Source: Bacteroidales bacterium
Lineage (GTDB): Bacteria; Bacteroidota; Bacteroidia; Bacteroidales; UBA932
DNA length: 57,973 bases
NCBI GenBank assembly: GCA_017620335.1
Contig: JAFZQO010000014.1
Span: forward strand, 1 to 57,973
Direction: 5' to 3'
The position numbers and the translations under genes are program-made. Below the pieces are notes generated by a model that was not told where the DNA came from, searched no databases, and saw only the letters and a program-made list of their open reading frames with translations. Below are positions 49,487-57,962 of this stretch, in pieces. Position 1 is the first letter of the stretch, and each line of letters begins with the position of its first letter.

Positions 49487-51018
49487 GGTCTGCGTCTGCG
49501 CAATCGATTGAGGAAGAACGCCTTCTCACCGGGGGTGAGGGCGAAGAGCCAGGACGCGGCGGCGACGGCGGCGATGCTGGCGGCCAGGACGGCCGCGAGG
49601 CGCCAGCCGCCGGCCGGCACCAGCCGCCATGCCGCCCAGGCGGCCGGCAGCGAGCACACCGCGACCAGCGCGGCGGGCTTCAGCGCCTCACGGGCGAACG
49701 CCCGCAGGCTGAAGCCTGTCTGCCGCCCCACCACAAGGAGCTTGGCAATGTCCACCAGCACATAGACGCCCAAAAACACCCAGTACGAGGTTTCGGGAGG
49801 GCATCCGGCTGCGAAAAGTATCCACGATACGGGCAGCACGAGAAGCGCCAGCCCGCCGATTATCAGATAGAAGCGCCTTATCTCCCCCGTGGCCAGCTCA
49901 AGGGTCACGACCGGGGCGCAAAGCAGGTCAACAAGCGCCACGAACACCGACAGCTTGACGAATAATGCGGAATACTCCGGAACCTTGTCCAGCCAGATGT
50001 CCAGCAGCAGGTCGGCCTCGAAAAGGATGGGAAGCGCAATCACCCAGACGATCAGGAAGGCGAACTTGGCCCCCTTGTTCACAAGGCTGAACGAGCCCTC
50101 CGTCTCCCCTGCCGCATAGGTCTTGGTAATCCGTGGATTAATGGCAGTCAGGAAATTGGACACGAACTGCCGCACTATCGTCTCTATCTGCAGGGCGACG
50201 CCGCGCGCGGCGTTGACACCGACCCCGAAGAAGACGTTGACCAGCTGGTTCACACCGTGGGTGTTGACTATGTAGGCTCCGGAACCGAGGAGGTTCCAGC
50301 CGGCGAAGCCCGTCATCTCCCGGAGCAGGCTCCGGTCGAGGGACGGCCTTGCCCGGCTCTCCTCGAACTTCCTCCTGCAGTATGCCGCATAGACCGACCT
50401 GACAATCAGGGCCACGGCGAGCATCAGGAGGGCATAAACTTTGAGCTTGTCCGAGGACGAGAGGCCGATGAGCAGGGCCACGGCAAGCTTCAGCACGGCC
50501 TCGAGGATGCTGATGTACGCGAAGGCGGACATCTTCTCATGGGCGATGATGGTCGCATTGTAAGGCACGCTCAACAAACTGAGCATCAGCACTCCCATGG
50601 AGCACTGGAGCACGACTTCCGCCGCCCCTGTACGCCCGTCCGGTATGTTCATGACATGGTGCAGGTACCACAGACCGAACGTCTCGGTCAGCACCAACAG
50701 TATCCCGCAGAAGATAATCTGTATGACGACGCTGGTGGAGAAAATGCGGCGCAGCCGCTCCCCGTCTCCGGCGCCGAGGCCGAAGGCCATGAAGCGGCTT
50801 ATGGCAGAGGCCATAGCGTTTGTGACCACGGAGAACAGCGTCACGAAGGAGGCGACGGTAGTGTAGAGGCCGAAGTCGTTCTGTCCCAGGGACTTGAGGA
50901 TGACGCGAGAGGTATAAAGCCCTATGAGCAGCAGCAGGCCCATGCGGAAGGTCAGCAGGAGGGTGTTGCGCGCGACCCTGCTGCTGCCCGGCGATATCTC
51001 ATTCTGCTGCTTTCCCAT
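49483..51018 (-). CDS. Polysaccharide flippase (Wzx/MATE-like)
   Basis: About 511 residues with 12-14 predicted membrane helices, beginning with NTLLLTFRMGLLLLIGLYTSRVILKSLG, typical of the polysaccharide biosynthesis/oligosaccharide flippase superfamily. It moves lipid-linked repeat units across the inner membrane. The ATG at 51018 is 4 nt after the stop of the upstream gene and is favoured over a TTG at 51051 that would overlap that gene. No polymerase (Wzy) gene is visible, so the cluster is incomplete or works with genes elsewhere. Confidence 0.9.
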   Translation of the reverse strand: MGKQQNEISPGSSRVARNTLLLTFRMGLLLLIGLYTSRVILKSLGQNDFGLYTTVASFVTLFSVVTNAMASAISRFMAFGLGAGDGERLRRIFSTSVVIQIIFCGILLVLTETFGLWYLHHVMNIPDGRTGAAEVVLQCSMGVLMLSLLSVPYNATIIAHEKMSAFAYISILEAVLKLAVALLIGLSSSDKLKVYALLMLAVALIVRSVYAAYCRRKFEESRARPSLDRSLLREMTGFAGWNLLGSGAYIVNTHGVNQLVNVFFGVGVNAARGVALQIETIVRQFVSNFLTAINPRITKTYAAGETEGSFSLVNKGAKFAFLIVWVIALPILFEADLLLDIWLDKVPEYSALFVKLSVFVALVDLLCAPVVTLELATGEIRRFYLIIGGLALLVLPVSWILFAAGCPPETSYWVFLGVYVLVDIAKLLVVGRQTGFSLRAFAREALKPAALVAVCSLPAAWAAWRLVPAGGWRLAAVLAASIAAVAAASWLFALTPGEKAFFLNRLRRRRP

Positions 51019-51022
51019 GCCG

Positions 51023-52321
51023 TCAACGGGATTTGGACGAAGTCCTGACAAGCTCCACGAAACGCTCGAAGCAGTTCACCGAGGCCTCCTTGGCCTTGCG
51101 GTGTGCGTCGGGGTCCGGCGAGAGGCGCTGCATCCTGTCCAGGACGCGAGCTATCGCCACCTCCGCCTCGAAGGTGAGGGCGCTGGCGTCGGGCTCGCCG
51201 ACGCGGGCCTCCGCCAGGGGCTTGCGCCCGCGCGGCGGCTCCAGCGCCAGCGTGATATCAACCACGCGGTCCTGCTTCCCGAGTGCCTCCAGCATGCCCA
51301 GGATGCGGTTTTCATAATTGAGCGTCACGAATGGGACGTCGTTGTTGATGGCGAAGACTATGGAGTGATATCGTGCGCCCACGACGCACTTCGAGCCGGC
51401 GATTACGGCCTGATGGCATTCAGACGGCAGGGTATCGGGAAGGACCACGATGCGGCTGTCAGCCACCTCGGCGGCGATGTCCTTGAAGAAGGCCATGTCC
51501 GTGGTCGCGTAGTCGGTACCGCAGAAAAGCTGCGGCAGCATGACTATGCGGCACTCCGGGAACTGCTCCAGGATGCGCCGTGCAAGTTCCGTAAAGAACA
51601 GCCTGACCTGATAGGGAGTGGAGCTTCCCTTGAAGTCCATAGCGTTATGTATGAGGTAGTTAGGCACAAGGACGATGTACTCCCCCTCACCTATGGAGTC
51701 CGTAACCTCCTGAGGCAGCTGCACCATGGGGGAATACAGGAACGTGATATCAAGCGTCCGCTCATACTTCACCCCCATGGCGTCGGCCATGCGGCAGGAC
51801 TCGGGGTCGCGCAGGGAGACGAAGTCGGCCTTGCGCAACGCCCTACGGGACAGGTTCTTGAATACCCTGTGTTCGGAAGAGTCCTCCGGGAAGGGACCTA
51901 TGGAACGGCCGTAGTACGCGACGCGCCGGCCGGCATACTCGGCCATTGACACGAAGAAGAGGTGGTCCCAGTCGTACCGCGCCCCGAGGCTCTTGTCCCC
52001 GGGCGAGGAAATGATCCAGTCCGCCTTGCGGCAGCGCTTCGCTATATCCCTGGCGACGGGATTGAGCAGCCACATGAACCTCATGCTCCGAACCAACCGT
52101 TTGAGGTAGGTCTTGAGGTAACGCTCTGTGACAGGAAGGTTCGTATAGGTCAGGCGCGGGTCGTCCACCATGCACTCGTCCACTGCATCCTGGGGCCTTC
52201 CGGTGAAAAGGACCTCGATGCTGCAGTCGGGAAAATGCTGCAGCAGGGCGTACACGAGGGCCTTGTGGGTGGCCTCGTCACCGCGGTTGAACATCGGCTG
52301 GTTTATCAGCAGGAATCTCAT
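51023..52321 (-). CDS. Polysaccharide pyruvyl transferase family protein
   Basis: A 432-residue protein of the CsaB/WcaK pyruvyl transferase family. It has the N-terminal INQPMFNRGDEATHKALV, the central block YYGRSIGPF and SLRDPES, and the C-terminal GSKCVVGARYHSIVFAINNDVPFVTLNY. The family transfers pyruvate from phosphoenolpyruvate to form a ketal on a sugar. It is the first gene of the minus-strand unit. A TAnnTTTG box lies 26 nt upstream. Confidence 0.9.
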   Translation of the reverse strand: MRFLLINQPMFNRGDEATHKALVYALLQHFPDCSIEVLFTGRPQDAVDECMVDDPRLTYTNLPVTERYLKTYLKRLVRSMRFMWLLNPVARDIAKRCRKADWIISSPGDKSLGARYDWDHLFFVSMAEYAGRRVAYYGRSIGPFPEDSSEHRVFKNLSRRALRKADFVSLRDPESCRMADAMGVKYERTLDITFLYSPMVQLPQEVTDSIGEGEYIVLVPNYLIHNAMDFKGSSTPYQVRLFFTELARRILEQFPECRIVMLPQLFCGTDYATTDMAFFKDIAAEVADSRIVVLPDTLPSECHQAVIAGSKCVVGARYHSIVFAINNDVPFVTLNYENRILGMLEALGKQDRVVDITLALEPPRGRKPLAEARVGEPDASALTFEAEVAIARVLDRMQRLSPDPDAHRKAKEASVNCFERFVELVRTSSKSR

Positions 52322-52346
52322 TGGAACGCTATTTTATCGCTTGTTT

Positions 52347-52354
52347 CAAAGGTA
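52347..52354 (-). promoter_or_regulatory. -7 box of the pyruvyl transferase operon
   Basis: The minus strand reads TACCTTTG, an exact TAnnTTTG, 26 nt before the ATG. It is back to back with the tRNA-Gly promoter. Confidence 0.6.
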
Positions 52355-52362
52355 CAAAGTTT

Positions 52363-52393
52363 TTTGCGAACTACGATAAAATCGTTATATTTG
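52363..52393 (+). promoter_or_regulatory. Promoter of tRNA-Gly
   Basis: TTTG (52363-52366), 19 nt, TATATTTG (52386-52393), then 9 nt to the tRNA. This is an exact match to the Bacteroidetes housekeeping promoter. Confidence 0.85.
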
Positions 52394-52402
52394 TAACGAA
52401 AT

Positions 52403-52473
52403 GCGGGATTAGCACATCGGTAGTGCATTGGCTTCCCAAGCCAAGGAGGCGGGTCCGACTCCCGTATCCCGCT
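52403..52473 (+). tRNA. tRNA-Gly (anticodon CCC)
   Basis: A 71-nt cloverleaf. The acceptor stem is GCGGGAT/ATCCCGC with discriminator T, the D-arm is in TTAGCACATCGGTAGTGCA, and the anticodon arm is TTGGC-TTCCCAA-GCCAA with anticodon CCC. The T-arm is CGGGTCCGACTCCCG. The CCA end is not encoded. Confidence 0.95.
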
Positions 52474-52481
52474 CACTGTGA

Positions 52482-52506
52482 GACCGCGCCCGGCAGCGGT
52501 CTTTTT
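52482..52506 (+). terminator. Terminator after tRNA-Gly
   Basis: GACCGC (52482-52487) and GCGGTC (52496-52501) form a stem with an 8-nt loop, directly followed by TTTTTC. It ends the tRNA transcript. Confidence 0.85.
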
Positions 52507-52581
52507 CTCTTCCCGGATTTAAACTTTGGAAGACGCTGACCATCTAATAACCGTATTGCGTTCAATTTTAATCCATACAAG

Positions 52582-53409
52582 ATGAAAGCCAGATTACTTG
52601 TCACTATCGTTTGCGGAATCGCACTGATATGCGGCTCCGCATCGGCGCAGCCGCCCATGGGCGGCGGTGGATTCCCTGGAGGCGGCATGCCGCCCATGGG
52701 TGGCGGCGGTTTCCCCGGAGGTCCCGGCATGGGCAGGGGCATGGGCATGATGTACAACGGCGGTGTCGTTGACATGACAGCCCTGGCCAACGCCATGGCA
52801 GAGGAGATGGGCCGTCAGCTCGACCTCACCCCCCAGCAGGTCAAGAAGATCGCCAAGCTCAACAAGAAGGAGCTCGACAGGCGCATGAACCACATGCACA
52901 GCGTGGGTGTCCCCCGCATGAACTTCGAGCCCGGAATGGGTCCCGGAATGGGTGGTCCCGGAATGCGTCCCGGCGGTCCCGGAATGGGTGGCCCCGGCGG
53001 ATTTCCCGGAGACGGCTTCCCCGGCATGGGCCAGGACGCCCAGGCCGCACAGCCTGAGGCCGATCCCAACGAATCCCCCGAACTCCAGCAGGGACGCGCT
53101 GCCATGAGCAGGCTCGAGGCGCTCGAGGAGACGCAGGCTGACATCAAGGCCCGCATCAAGATCGAGAAGCAGATGAAGAAGATCCTCACCGAGGAGCAGT
53201 ACACACGCTGGGCTGCCCGCCGTGACGGACGCCACAACTTCCAGCTTCGCCCCGAGGCCGAGTTCAACCTCGACAACATCCCCGAGGAGCTCCGCGAGCA
53301 ATTCCTCGAGAGGATACGCCAGGGAGGCTACCACGAGATCCCTTCGGGACCCGGACAGCCCCCGGTTCCTCCGACTCCTCCGACACCTCCGACACCTTTC
53401 TTCCAGTAA
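52582..53409 (+). CDS. Gly/Met/Pro-rich secreted Spy/CpxP-like protein
   Basis: A 275-residue exported protein (signal to ASAQ, about residue 23). Two Gly/Met/Pro-rich segments (about 24-60 with MGGGGFPGG units, and 112-155 with PGMGGPGM units) alternate with charged helices. The helices LDLTPQQVKKIAKLNKKELD (about 79-98) and IEKQMKKILTEEQYTRW (about 193-210) resemble the split LTxxQ motifs of Spy/CpxP-type periplasmic proteins. It ends in a PTPP repeat. A metal- or stress-related envelope role is possible; I do not recognise a specific function. Confidence 0.7.
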   Translation: MKARLLVTIVCGIALICGSASAQPPMGGGGFPGGGMPPMGGGGFPGGPGMGRGMGMMYNGGVVDMTALANAMAEEMGRQLDLTPQQVKKIAKLNKKELDRRMNHMHSVGVPRMNFEPGMGPGMGGPGMRPGGPGMGGPGGFPGDGFPGMGQDAQAAQPEADPNESPELQQGRAAMSRLEALEETQADIKARIKIEKQMKKILTEEQYTRWAARRDGRHNFQLRPEAEFNLDNIPEELREQFLERIRQGGYHEIPSGPGQPPVPPTPPTPPTPFFQ

Positions 53410-53423
53410 TGGAAAGCAATGCA

Positions 53424-53453
53424 AACAGCCCGACTCGAAAGAGCCGGGCTGTT
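53424..53453. terminator. Bidirectional hairpin between convergent genes
   Basis: AACAGCCCGACTC and GAGCCGGGCTGTT pair around GAAA with one mismatch. It lies between the convergent stops of the Spy-like gene and a CE1 gene. T-runs are weak on both sides, but the stem is long enough to serve both strands. Confidence 0.65.
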
Positions 53454-53481
53454 CTATTTCATACTGGGTGGAGCGAAGGAC

Positions 53482-54585
53482 CTATTTGAAGATCCTCTGT
53501 GCCAGGACCCTCAGGTCCTCGCGCCAGGTGCCCCAGCTGTGGCCGGCCTGGGCGTTCTCCATGTAGTCGTATTTCAGGCCGTCCTTGTCGAGCTGTGCAC
53601 GGGTGTTCTTGCAGTTCTGGTAGGCGATGTCGGTCTCGCCGCCCTGGGTGAACACCAGCTGCTTAAAGCTGGCGGCCATCTTCGCGGCGTTCTCCTTGAC
53701 CTTCAGGCGGGCGGACTCGGCGGCAGGATCCTGGCCGGGCGAGAACGAGGCGCTCAGCACCCAGACATAGGAGAAGAGGTCGATGTTGTTGAAGCAGGTC
53801 TCGATGGTCTCCATTCCGCCCATCGAGAGGCCCGCCATGGCGCGGTGGTCCTTGTCCGTCAGGACGTTGTAGTTGGCCTCGATGAAGGGGATGATGTCGG
53901 TGACCATGTCCTCGGCGAAGGGAGGGACCTCGTTGGGGACGCCGTTGATGGTGCCGTTGGGCATGCAGACGACCATGGGGACCATCTTGCCCTCGGCGAG
54001 GAGGTTGTCGAGGATCCAGCCTGCGGCGCCGACGGTCGGCCAGGAAGCGTCGTTGTCACCGCCGCCGTGGATGAGGTAGAGGACGGGGAGCTTCTCCGCA
54101 GTCTTCTCGTAACCGGCGGGGGTCCAGACGTGCATGCGGCGCATGGTGCCGAGGGTCTTGCTGTAATACCAGCGCTGGGCGACGGCGCCGTGGGGGACGT
54201 CCTTCATGGCGAAGAACTCGTCACCAGTGGGCTGGACCTTCAGGAGGGCCCTGGTCTCGCCGGCGAGCTCGGACTTGGGATCATAGACGCTCACTCCGTC
54301 CACGGAGAAGCCGTAGCGGTAGAAACCGGGGGCGATATGCGCCACACGGGCCTTCCAGACACCGTTGTCCTGCTTTTCGAAGCGGATGGGGGCACCGTAG
54401 GGAAGGTCGCCGGAGACGCCCACGTTCTGGGCGTTGGGGGCGTAGATCTGGAATACCACTCCGCCGTCAGGGAGTACTACGGTCGAACGGAGGGTGTCGT
54501 TGGGAGTGGGCTGGCGGTTCCAACCCTGGGCAAACGCGCTGACTGCGACGAGCATGGTCAGGAGGCAAATGACGGTTCTCTTCAT
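53482..54585 (-). CDS. CE1 esterase with N-terminal CBM48-like domain (copy 3, outside the PUL)
   Basis: A 367-residue secreted esterase (signal to AFAQ). The early-set domain is at about 35-120 (ending in GVSVYDPKSELAG). The alpha/beta hydrolase has its serine in AGLSMGGMET (about 253) and histidine in AGHSWGTW (about 349). It shares the layout of the two PUL esterases, but the serine and histidine contexts differ, so it is a separate lineage. It stands alone on the minus strand with its own promoter. Feruloyl or acetyl esterase action on hemicellulose is inferred from the family. Confidence 0.9.
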   Translation of the reverse strand: MKRTVICLLTMLVAVSAFAQGWNRQPTPNDTLRSTVVLPDGGVVFQIYAPNAQNVGVSGDLPYGAPIRFEKQDNGVWKARVAHIAPGFYRYGFSVDGVSVYDPKSELAGETRALLKVQPTGDEFFAMKDVPHGAVAQRWYYSKTLGTMRRMHVWTPAGYEKTAEKLPVLYLIHGGGDNDASWPTVGAAGWILDNLLAEGKMVPMVVCMPNGTINGVPNEVPPFAEDMVTDIIPFIEANYNVLTDKDHRAMAGLSMGGMETIETCFNNIDLFSYVWVLSASFSPGQDPAAESARLKVKENAAKMAASFKQLVFTQGGETDIAYQNCKNTRAQLDKDGLKYDYMENAQAGHSWGTWREDLRVLAQRIFK

Positions 54586-54835
54586 AAATTTGACAAGATA
54601 TTGTAAGTTTTCGTATTATAGCCGGTTTGGCACAAAGATACCGCATCCCTTCCGACCTGACGTTATTCGACCTCACAAATGTTTGTCCTGATGTTCAAAG
54701 TGATTGTGCATAATAAAATTACGCGATGGAATGTATCCGTCATGTTCAAATAAACGTACGCGTGTTCAGCGCGCTTGCGCGCGTGTGAGGATATCGTTAA
54801 ATTAGTGACTGGAAAACGATTAAATCCACATAAGC
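54586..54835. other. Divergent gap between CE1 and GH3 genes
   Basis: There is no gene in these 250 nt. It holds the CE1 -7 box and, at 54769-54782, GCGCGC-TT-GCGCGC, an alternating purine-pyrimidine palindrome just downstream of AAACGTACGCGTG. A promoter for the plus-strand GH3 is expected but no TAnnTTTG match is clear. Confidence 0.5.
54633..54640 (-). promoter_or_regulatory. -7 box of the third CE1 gene
   Basis: The minus strand reads TATCTTTG, an exact TAnnTTTG, 48 nt upstream of the esterase ATG. No -33 box is seen at the usual distance. Confidence 0.55.
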
Positions 54836-57094
54836 ATGTACAAGAACCTTTTGAAAATCGCCGGACTCGCGCTGCTCATCGTTGCCTGCAGCGGTCCGAA
54901 GTCACCTCAGGACAAGCTGATGGTGAACGAGAAGAAGATCAACGCCATCATCGCCCAGATGAGCCTGGAGGAGAAGGTGGAGATGCTCCATTCCAAGACC
55001 AACATGTCCTCCGCCGGCGTTCCGCGCCTCGGCATCGCCGACGTGAACTATGCCGACGGCCCCTTCGGCATCCGTGAAGAGGGTGTTCCGAACGGCTTCA
55101 CCCCCGCCGGCTGGACCCTTGACTCCGCCACCTATTTCCCTACGGGATCGGCCCTCGCCGCCACATGGTCCGAGGAGCTCGCCTACCTCTACGGCACCGG
55201 CATGGGCAAGGAGGCCCGCCTGCGCGGCAAGGACGTCATCCTCGGTCCTGCAGTCAACATCCAGCGCCTGCCTGTCGGCGGCCGCACCTATGAGTACCTC
55301 AGCGAGGACCCGATCCTCAGCGCCGCCCTTTCCATGAACTACACCAAGGGTGTCCAGGACCAGGGTACCGCCGTCTGTATCAAGCACTTCGCCGTCAACA
55401 ACCAGGAGACCAACCGCGGCAGCGTCGATGCACAGGTCGACGAGCGTACGCTCCGTGAGATCTACCTCAAGCCCTTCGAGAGGGCCATCGTCGAGGGTGG
55501 AGCCATGAGCGTCATGCCGGCTTACAACAAGGTCAACGGCGACTACTGCTCCGAGAACGAGCACCTGCTCAACGAGATCCTCCGCGGCGAGTGGGGCTTC
55601 AAGGGCTTCACCGTCTCCGACTGGGGCGGCACCCACAGCACCATGGGCGCCATGCTCCACGGCCTCAACGTCCAGATGACCGGCAGCAACTATATGGGCC
55701 AGCCCGTTATCGACTCCGTCAAGACCGGCGCGCTCACCGAGGACCAGGTTGACGAGAAGGTCCGCCAGATCTTGCGCGTGCGATTCGCCATCGAGCCGGT
55801 TCCCGCCGACGTCGCCAACACCGAGATGACCTCCAAGCCCGAGCAGCAGCAGATCGCCTACAAGGTGGCCCAGCGCTCTATCGTCCTCCTCAAGAACGAA
55901 GGCAAGGTCCTCCCTCTCTCCAAGGATGTCAAGAAGATCGCCGTCGTCGGCCAGAACGCCGTCCTGAAGACCCAGTCGGGCGGCATGGGCGCCGGTGTCA
56001 AGGCCCTTTATGAAATCACCCCTCTCCAGGGCATCCAGAAGCGCGCCGGCGATGCCGTCGAGGTCGTCTATGCCCCTGGTTACAAGAACTTCCCGGGCCG
56101 CCGCTGGGGACCCGCCCCGGCCGTAGCCAACCCGCTTGAGGCCGCCGCCATCGACGAGCCCGCCGATCCGGCCCTCCTCGCCGAGGCCGTCGAGGCCGCC
56201 AAGGACGCTGACGTCGTCATCTTCTTCGGAGGCACCAACAAGAGCATCGAGACCGAAGGCAGCGACCGCAGCGACATCAATCTCCCTACCGGACAGGAGG
56301 AAGTCGTGGCAGCCCTCTACGAGGCCAACCCCAATCTCGTCACCGTGCTGATCTCCGGCGGTCCCACCGACCTCCAGGTCCTTGAGCAGTACTCCCCCGC
56401 CATCGTACAGGGCTGGTGGAACGGCACCGAGGGCGGCACCGCCCTTGCCGAGGTCCTCTTCGGAGACATCGCCCCTTCCGGAAAGCTTCCTTTCACCTTC
56501 CCCGTGAAGCTTGAGGACTCCCCTGCCTACGCCATGGGCAACTTCCCCGACAAGACCCAGGGAGGCGACCTCTTCACCCTTATGTATCGCGCCGACGCCA
56601 CCCAGATGACCCGCGAGGAGCGCCAGAAGCTGATCGACGCCATGCCGAAGCCCGTGTCCAAGTACACCGAGGGTTCCCTCGTCGGCTACCGCTGGTTCGA
56701 CACCAAGAACGTCAAGCCCATGTATGCTTTCGGCCACGGCCTCTCCTACGTGGACTTCACCTACGGCCCCATGAACGTCAAGTCCGGCAAGAAGAGCATC
56801 AAGGTAACCTTCGACCTGACCAACGCCGGTGACATGGAGGCAGACGAGGTCGCCCAGCTCTATGTCCGCCGCATCGACTCCAAGGTCGAGTGGCCCGCCA
56901 AGGAGCTCAAGGCTTTCCAGCGCGTCACCCTCGCCCCCGGTGAGACCAAGGCCGTCACCCTCGAGATCAAGGCCGACGACCTCCGCTACTGGAATGTCGA
57001 CACCAACGCCTGGACCCTCGAGCACGGCAAACTCGAACTCCTGCTCGGTTCCGCCTCCGACGACATCCGTCAGAAGGCCGACGCCAGCATCTAG
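54836..57094 (+). CDS. GH3 beta-glucosidase, lipoprotein
   Basis: A 752-residue GH3 enzyme with a lipobox (LIVAC, C18). The barrel domain includes GPAVNIQRLPVGGRTYEYLSED and the nucleophile Asp in TVSDWGGTHSTM (about 262). A second alpha/beta sandwich and a C-terminal fibronectin-III-like domain follow. It has no PA14 insert, in contrast to the GH3 at 31754-34384. The SDWGG context is usual for beta-glucosidases. It could finish hydrolysis of backbone oligosaccharides released by the PUL, but it has its own transcript with the next gene. Confidence 0.9.
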   Translation: MYKNLLKIAGLALLIVACSGPKSPQDKLMVNEKKINAIIAQMSLEEKVEMLHSKTNMSSAGVPRLGIADVNYADGPFGIREEGVPNGFTPAGWTLDSATYFPTGSALAATWSEELAYLYGTGMGKEARLRGKDVILGPAVNIQRLPVGGRTYEYLSEDPILSAALSMNYTKGVQDQGTAVCIKHFAVNNQETNRGSVDAQVDERTLREIYLKPFERAIVEGGAMSVMPAYNKVNGDYCSENEHLLNEILRGEWGFKGFTVSDWGGTHSTMGAMLHGLNVQMTGSNYMGQPVIDSVKTGALTEDQVDEKVRQILRVRFAIEPVPADVANTEMTSKPEQQQIAYKVAQRSIVLLKNEGKVLPLSKDVKKIAVVGQNAVLKTQSGGMGAGVKALYEITPLQGIQKRAGDAVEVVYAPGYKNFPGRRWGPAPAVANPLEAAAIDEPADPALLAEAVEAAKDADVVIFFGGTNKSIETEGSDRSDINLPTGQEEVVAALYEANPNLVTVLISGGPTDLQVLEQYSPAIVQGWWNGTEGGTALAEVLFGDIAPSGKLPFTFPVKLEDSPAYAMGNFPDKTQGGDLFTLMYRADATQMTREERQKLIDAMPKPVSKYTEGSLVGYRWFDTKNVKPMYAFGHGLSYVDFTYGPMNVKSGKKSIKVTFDLTNAGDMEADEVAQLYVRRIDSKVEWPAKELKAFQRVTLAPGETKAVTLEIKADDLRYWNVDTNAWTLEHGKLELLLGSASDDIRQKADASI

Positions 57095-57103
57095 ACATAC
57101 ACT

Positions 57104-57775
57104 ATGACTATGAAAAAAACATTCCTTCTGGCTGCAGCCGCCCTGCTATGGGCGGCTTCGGCCTTGAATGCCCAGGACAAGGTGGGCATCACCAAGGAAG
57201 TGTTCTACCTGATGCCTGAGATGGCCCAGGGCTCGGTATATTTCCGTGGCAAGTCTCCCGCGACCGGGGAAATCAACATCTGCGCCGTCGACAACACCGT
57301 CCGCTATTTTGACAAGAGCGGCAACGAACTCGCCGTGGAGATAGACGACGAGATGACCCGCGTCGTCATCGGCGACGTCATCTTCGTCCCCTATGACGGG
57401 GTGTTCCTCAGGCTGTATCCCTTCGGTGAGGACTGCGGCGTCGCCGTGCGGCGCAACGTCCTCGTGCTTTCCGACAGCAAGGTGGCGTCCTACGGCATGG
57501 AGAGCCAGACCACGGCCGTGACCAACATCATAGGTTTCAGCGCCGACGGAAAGATCTATTCCCTCGAGGACGGAATCGACGTCCCCTACAGGATGAGCGA
57601 GGTCGTCTATGTCTATCGCGACGGCAATGTCGTGGCCCTCAACAAGAGGAACCTCCAGAGGTGCTTCCCCGAGGCCAAGGACAAGATCGAAGCCTATTTC
57701 TCGGAGCACAAGAAGCTCGACAACAGCGATCCGCAGAAGGTCCTCGCCCTCGTGAAGGAGTGGACCGGACAGTAG
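57104..57775 (+). CDS. Unrecognised secreted protein downstream of GH3
   Basis: 223 residues with a clear signal peptide (to about ALNAQ). The mature part is beta-rich, with motifs such as EINICAVDNTVRYFDKSGNE and a C-terminal helix (FPEAKDKIEAYFSEHKKL). I do not recognise a family. It begins 9 nt after the GH3 stop, so the two are probably co-transcribed. ATG 57104 and ATG 57110 are both possible starts; the latter gives the standard MKKTFLL signal start. Confidence 0.75.
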   Translation: MTMKKTFLLAAAALLWAASALNAQDKVGITKEVFYLMPEMAQGSVYFRGKSPATGEINICAVDNTVRYFDKSGNELAVEIDDEMTRVVIGDVIFVPYDGVFLRLYPFGEDCGVAVRRNVLVLSDSKVASYGMESQTTAVTNIIGFSADGKIYSLEDGIDVPYRMSEVVYVYRDGNVVALNKRNLQRCFPEAKDKIEAYFSEHKKLDNSDPQKVLALVKEWTGQ

Positions 57776-57797
57776 ACCGGCTTGCATTAATAATAGA

Positions 57798-57838
57798 GGG
57801 CGACTAATAAGTGATTATTGGTCGCTCTCTATTTTTGC
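57798..57838 (+). terminator. Terminator after the GH3 operon
   Basis: AGAGGGCGACTAATAA pairs with TTATTGGTCGCTCTCT around GTGA, a 16-bp stem with one mismatch and one G-T pair, followed by ATTTTTG. It ends the GH3 and secreted-protein transcript. Confidence 0.85.
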
Positions 57839-57916
57839 GCTCCGTTATCAAATCGCCCGGACTATCTTTCTCGTGAGGGAATATCCAGCGGGAGCGTTAT
57901 CGCCATTCTACGATGG

Positions 57917-57962
57917 TTTTTGCTCCTGTCGCCACATTGTAATGTCGCGCTAGGAGCAAAAA
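57917..57962. repeat. 11-bp inverted repeat at the window end
   Basis: TTTTTGCTCCT (57917-57927) and AGGAGCAAAAA (57952-57962) are exact complements, with ACATT/AATGT nested inside. T-runs occur on either strand, so it may be a bidirectional terminator for a convergent gene beyond the window, or the end of a small repeat element. Confidence 0.5.
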
